Below are positions 24,041 to 25,523 of a stretch of DNA of 25,523 nucleotides, one piece after another (the first letter of the stretch is position 1; the number at the start of each line of letters is the position of its first letter). Both the position numbers and the translations under genes were made by a program. This DNA comes from Bacteroides sp. CAG:770. Lineage in GTDB: Bacteria > Bacteroidota > Bacteroidia > Bacteroidales > UBA932. The stretch lies in contig FR890640.1 in assembly GCA_000435075.1 (NCBI GenBank), positions 1 to 25,523 on the forward strand, in the 5' to 3' direction. The notes under the pieces are model-generated. The model saw nothing but the letters and a program-made list of their open reading frames with translations, was not told the origin of the DNA and made no database searches.

Positions 24041-24709
24041 TTAGTAGTACAATTTGCCGTGTTTTCTCCACCAACGTATCAGCAGCCAGCCGAAGAGCAT
24101 TCCTCCGAGGTGGGCGAAATGCGCCACGCCCTCATAGATTCCGTTGATGCCGGAGAACAGCTCGATTGCTGCGAATATGATGACCAGCCATTTGGCTTTC
24201 ACCGGTATAGGAGGGAATATCAATATCAGACGGGCTTGTGGATAGAGCATTGCGAATCCGATGAGTACGCCATAAATGGCTCCGGACGCACCGAGTGTCG
24301 GGGTCACGAGAAGTTGCTGGTATGCCTGAGCAATGCCATTGGCAATGAAGCCTCTTGCCTGTAACCATTCTACACCTGTGTGCAGTGCGACTGCTCCGAG
24401 TCCTGTCACGAAGTAGAAGATGAGATATTTCTTCGGACCGAGGCTGCGTTCAAGTATGGAACCGAACATCAGGAGGGAATACATGTTGAAGAATATGTGC
24501 CAGAATCCGCCGTGCATGAACATGTGCGTCAATATCTGCCACGGCTTGAAGAATGGCGACGCCGGGTAGAACATGGCGAAATTGGCGACCATGAAGTTCT
24601 CATTTATCAGTGTGGCGATGAACATCAGTATGTTGATTGCCACGAGATTCTTTGTCACGGTCGGTATCTGTGAAATGAAATTGTTTCCGTTATCGTAGTA
24701 GTAACCCAT
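24041..24709 (-). CDS. Rhomboid intramembrane serine protease
   Basis: This 222-residue polytopic protein has about six membrane segments. The catalytic serine is Ser142 in TLGASGAIYG and the catalytic histidine is His200 in AHLGG. The structural HxxxN motif (His71, Asn75) is also present. It cleaves membrane-anchored substrates within the bilayer; the substrates are unknown. It starts 5 bases after mutL. Confidence 0.92.
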   Translation of the reverse strand: MGYYYDNGNNFISQIPTVTKNLVAINILMFIATLINENFMVANFAMFYPASPFFKPWQILTHMFMHGGFWHIFFNMYSLLMFGSILERSLGPKKYLIFYFVTGLGAVALHTGVEWLQARGFIANGIAQAYQQLLVTPTLGASGAIYGVLIGFAMLYPQARLILIFPPIPVKAKWLVIIFAAIELFSGINGIYEGVAHFAHLGGMLFGWLLIRWWRKHGKLYY

Positions 24710-24714
24710 TTCTT

Positions 24715-25523
24715 TTAAAATCTTTTTTCAATGTCGTCGATAGTCATGATAGTCATGATCTTTCGTCCGTTGCTTGTGTACTCTGAGTTTGAACATGCGA
24801 AGAGCGAGTCCATCAGGCTTTTTGCCGCAGAAACTGTCTCGATAGGCTTTCCTTCGCTTGCTGCCATCTTTGCGAACTTTTCCGCCATGGCGGATTCCAT
24901 CATCCCCGGAAGAGCTGTGTGGTTATCTGACAATGCTATAAGCACCTCAGCCATAGCTTCTTCCACGCTGTTCTGGTCCACCTGGAATCCCTCCGGCATA
25001 CCATTTACGACTATGGTGTCGTTTCCGAACGGCGCGATGTCGAAGCCCAATGATCTGAGCAGTGCGGAGTGTTCGTCGAAGATGAGTCTGTTTTCCACGC
25101 CGACCGGAACCTGGACAGGGAACAGGGCCTGTTGGGTCACATGCTCTCCGCCGCTCAGCGCTTTCAGGAATCTTTCGTACATGATTCGTTCCAATGCCCT
25201 GCGGATGTTTATCAGAAGCATGCCGGACTTAACTGTCGTGGCGATATATTTCTTCTGTATGAGGATCAATGACGGCATGGCGGCCATCCTGTCTTCAAAC
25301 AGTTTGCCGTAGTCGTCCCTTTTGTCAACGTATTTGGATGCGGCTGATTCATAATAGTTTGCGCCGCTTCCGATGTCTTCTGTCATGCCGAAGTTTGGGT
25401 CGCTGGCTCCCGTGTAGTCCGGCATCGGGAAATCGACGCTTGTCTTGTGGACGGGCATCTGCAGGCCTGCCGGCATTGGCATGTCTCCTCCGGATGCTGC
25501 TCCAAGGCTTCCGCCCGGCATTC
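24715..25523 (-). CDS. mutL: DNA mismatch repair protein MutL, C-terminal part (cut by window edge)
   Basis: Only the linker and C-terminal dimerisation domain are in the window; the ATPase domain lies beyond 25523. The visible part opens with a flexible linker rich in Met, Pro and Gly, then the MutL_C domain. The segment VKSGMLLINIRRALERIMYERF aligns with the place where endonuclease-type MutL has DQHA(x)2E(x)4E. Here the DQHA is replaced by NIRR while the two glutamates remain. The QxxLxP-like element QQALFPVQV is kept. The C-terminal Cys motif is also atypical (ACSNSEY). It is the first visible gene of the seven-gene cluster. Identification rests on domain pattern and neighbourhood. Confidence 0.88.
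   Translation of the reverse strand, partial: MPGGSLGAASGGDMPMPAGLQMPVHKTSVDFPMPDYTGASDPNFGMTEDIGSGANYYESAASKYVDKRDDYGKLFEDRMAAMPSLILIQKKYIATTVKSGMLLINIRRALERIMYERFLKALSGGEHVTQQALFPVQVPVGVENRLIFDEHSALLRSLGFDIAPFGNDTIVVNGMPEGFQVDQNSVEEAMAEVLIALSDNHTALPGMMESAMAEKFAKMAASEGKPIETVSAAKSLMDSLFACSNSEYTSNGRKIMTIMTIDDIEKRF

Overview
The window is about 25.5 kb of a Bacteroidota chromosome, most likely order Bacteroidales; the family cannot be fixed from sequence alone. The evidence is the Bacteroidota-type promoter words (TTTG, about 19 bases, TAnnTTTG), leaders with little or no Shine-Dalgarno sequence, and typical gene families: a GGGtGRT protein with its NifU-like partner, a DUF6769-like Cys/His-rich protein ahead of a heavy-metal RND pump, a TonB-dependent receptor paired with an HMA protein, and a mutL-rhomboid-endonuclease cluster. 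No rRNA, tRNA, CRISPR array, prophage or intact insertion sequence was seen.

Layout. Positions 1-321 hold no convincing gene but contain short repeats and inverted repeats. On the minus strand follow comF, ahcY and pepP (4008 down to 322). On the plus strand from 4226 to 10381 is a four-gene metal-efflux operon: a Cys/His-rich periplasmic protein, a His-rich CzcB-like lipoprotein adaptor, a CzcA/CusA-like RND pump and a TolC-like outer-membrane factor. It ends at a hairpin shared with the convergent dacB-like D,D-carboxypeptidase gene. Next on the plus strand are galE with its own terminator, a TonB-dependent receptor plus periplasmic HMA protein, and a strongly codon-biased pair (NifU-like scaffold and GGGtGRT protein) ending at a bidirectional terminator.

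The right third is all minus strand: radA with a small membrane protein, a tiny lipoprotein with a near-perfect promoter and a strong terminator, and a tightly packed seven-gene cluster. That cluster is mutL (cut by the window edge), a rhomboid protease, a membrane EEP-family hydrolase, tsaC, rsmE, a NagX/HGSNAT-like acyltransferase and a metallophosphoesterase, with gaps of only 1-12 bases.

The most unusual signal is not a gene. The heptamer GTCAATG (or its complement CATTGAC) occurs about 51 times by hand count, against about 3 expected by chance. It is split almost evenly between strands, occurs in several reading frames and between genes, and is densest in and upstream of comF. It is absent from the highly expressed NifU/GGGtGRT operon, radA and the mutL end. 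It behaves like a genome-scale DNA word, such as an uptake or recognition sequence, and I know of no description of it. Second in interest are the MutL C-terminal domain, which has lost the DQHA part of the endonuclease motif, and the functionally uncharacterised NifU-like/GGGtGRT pair.
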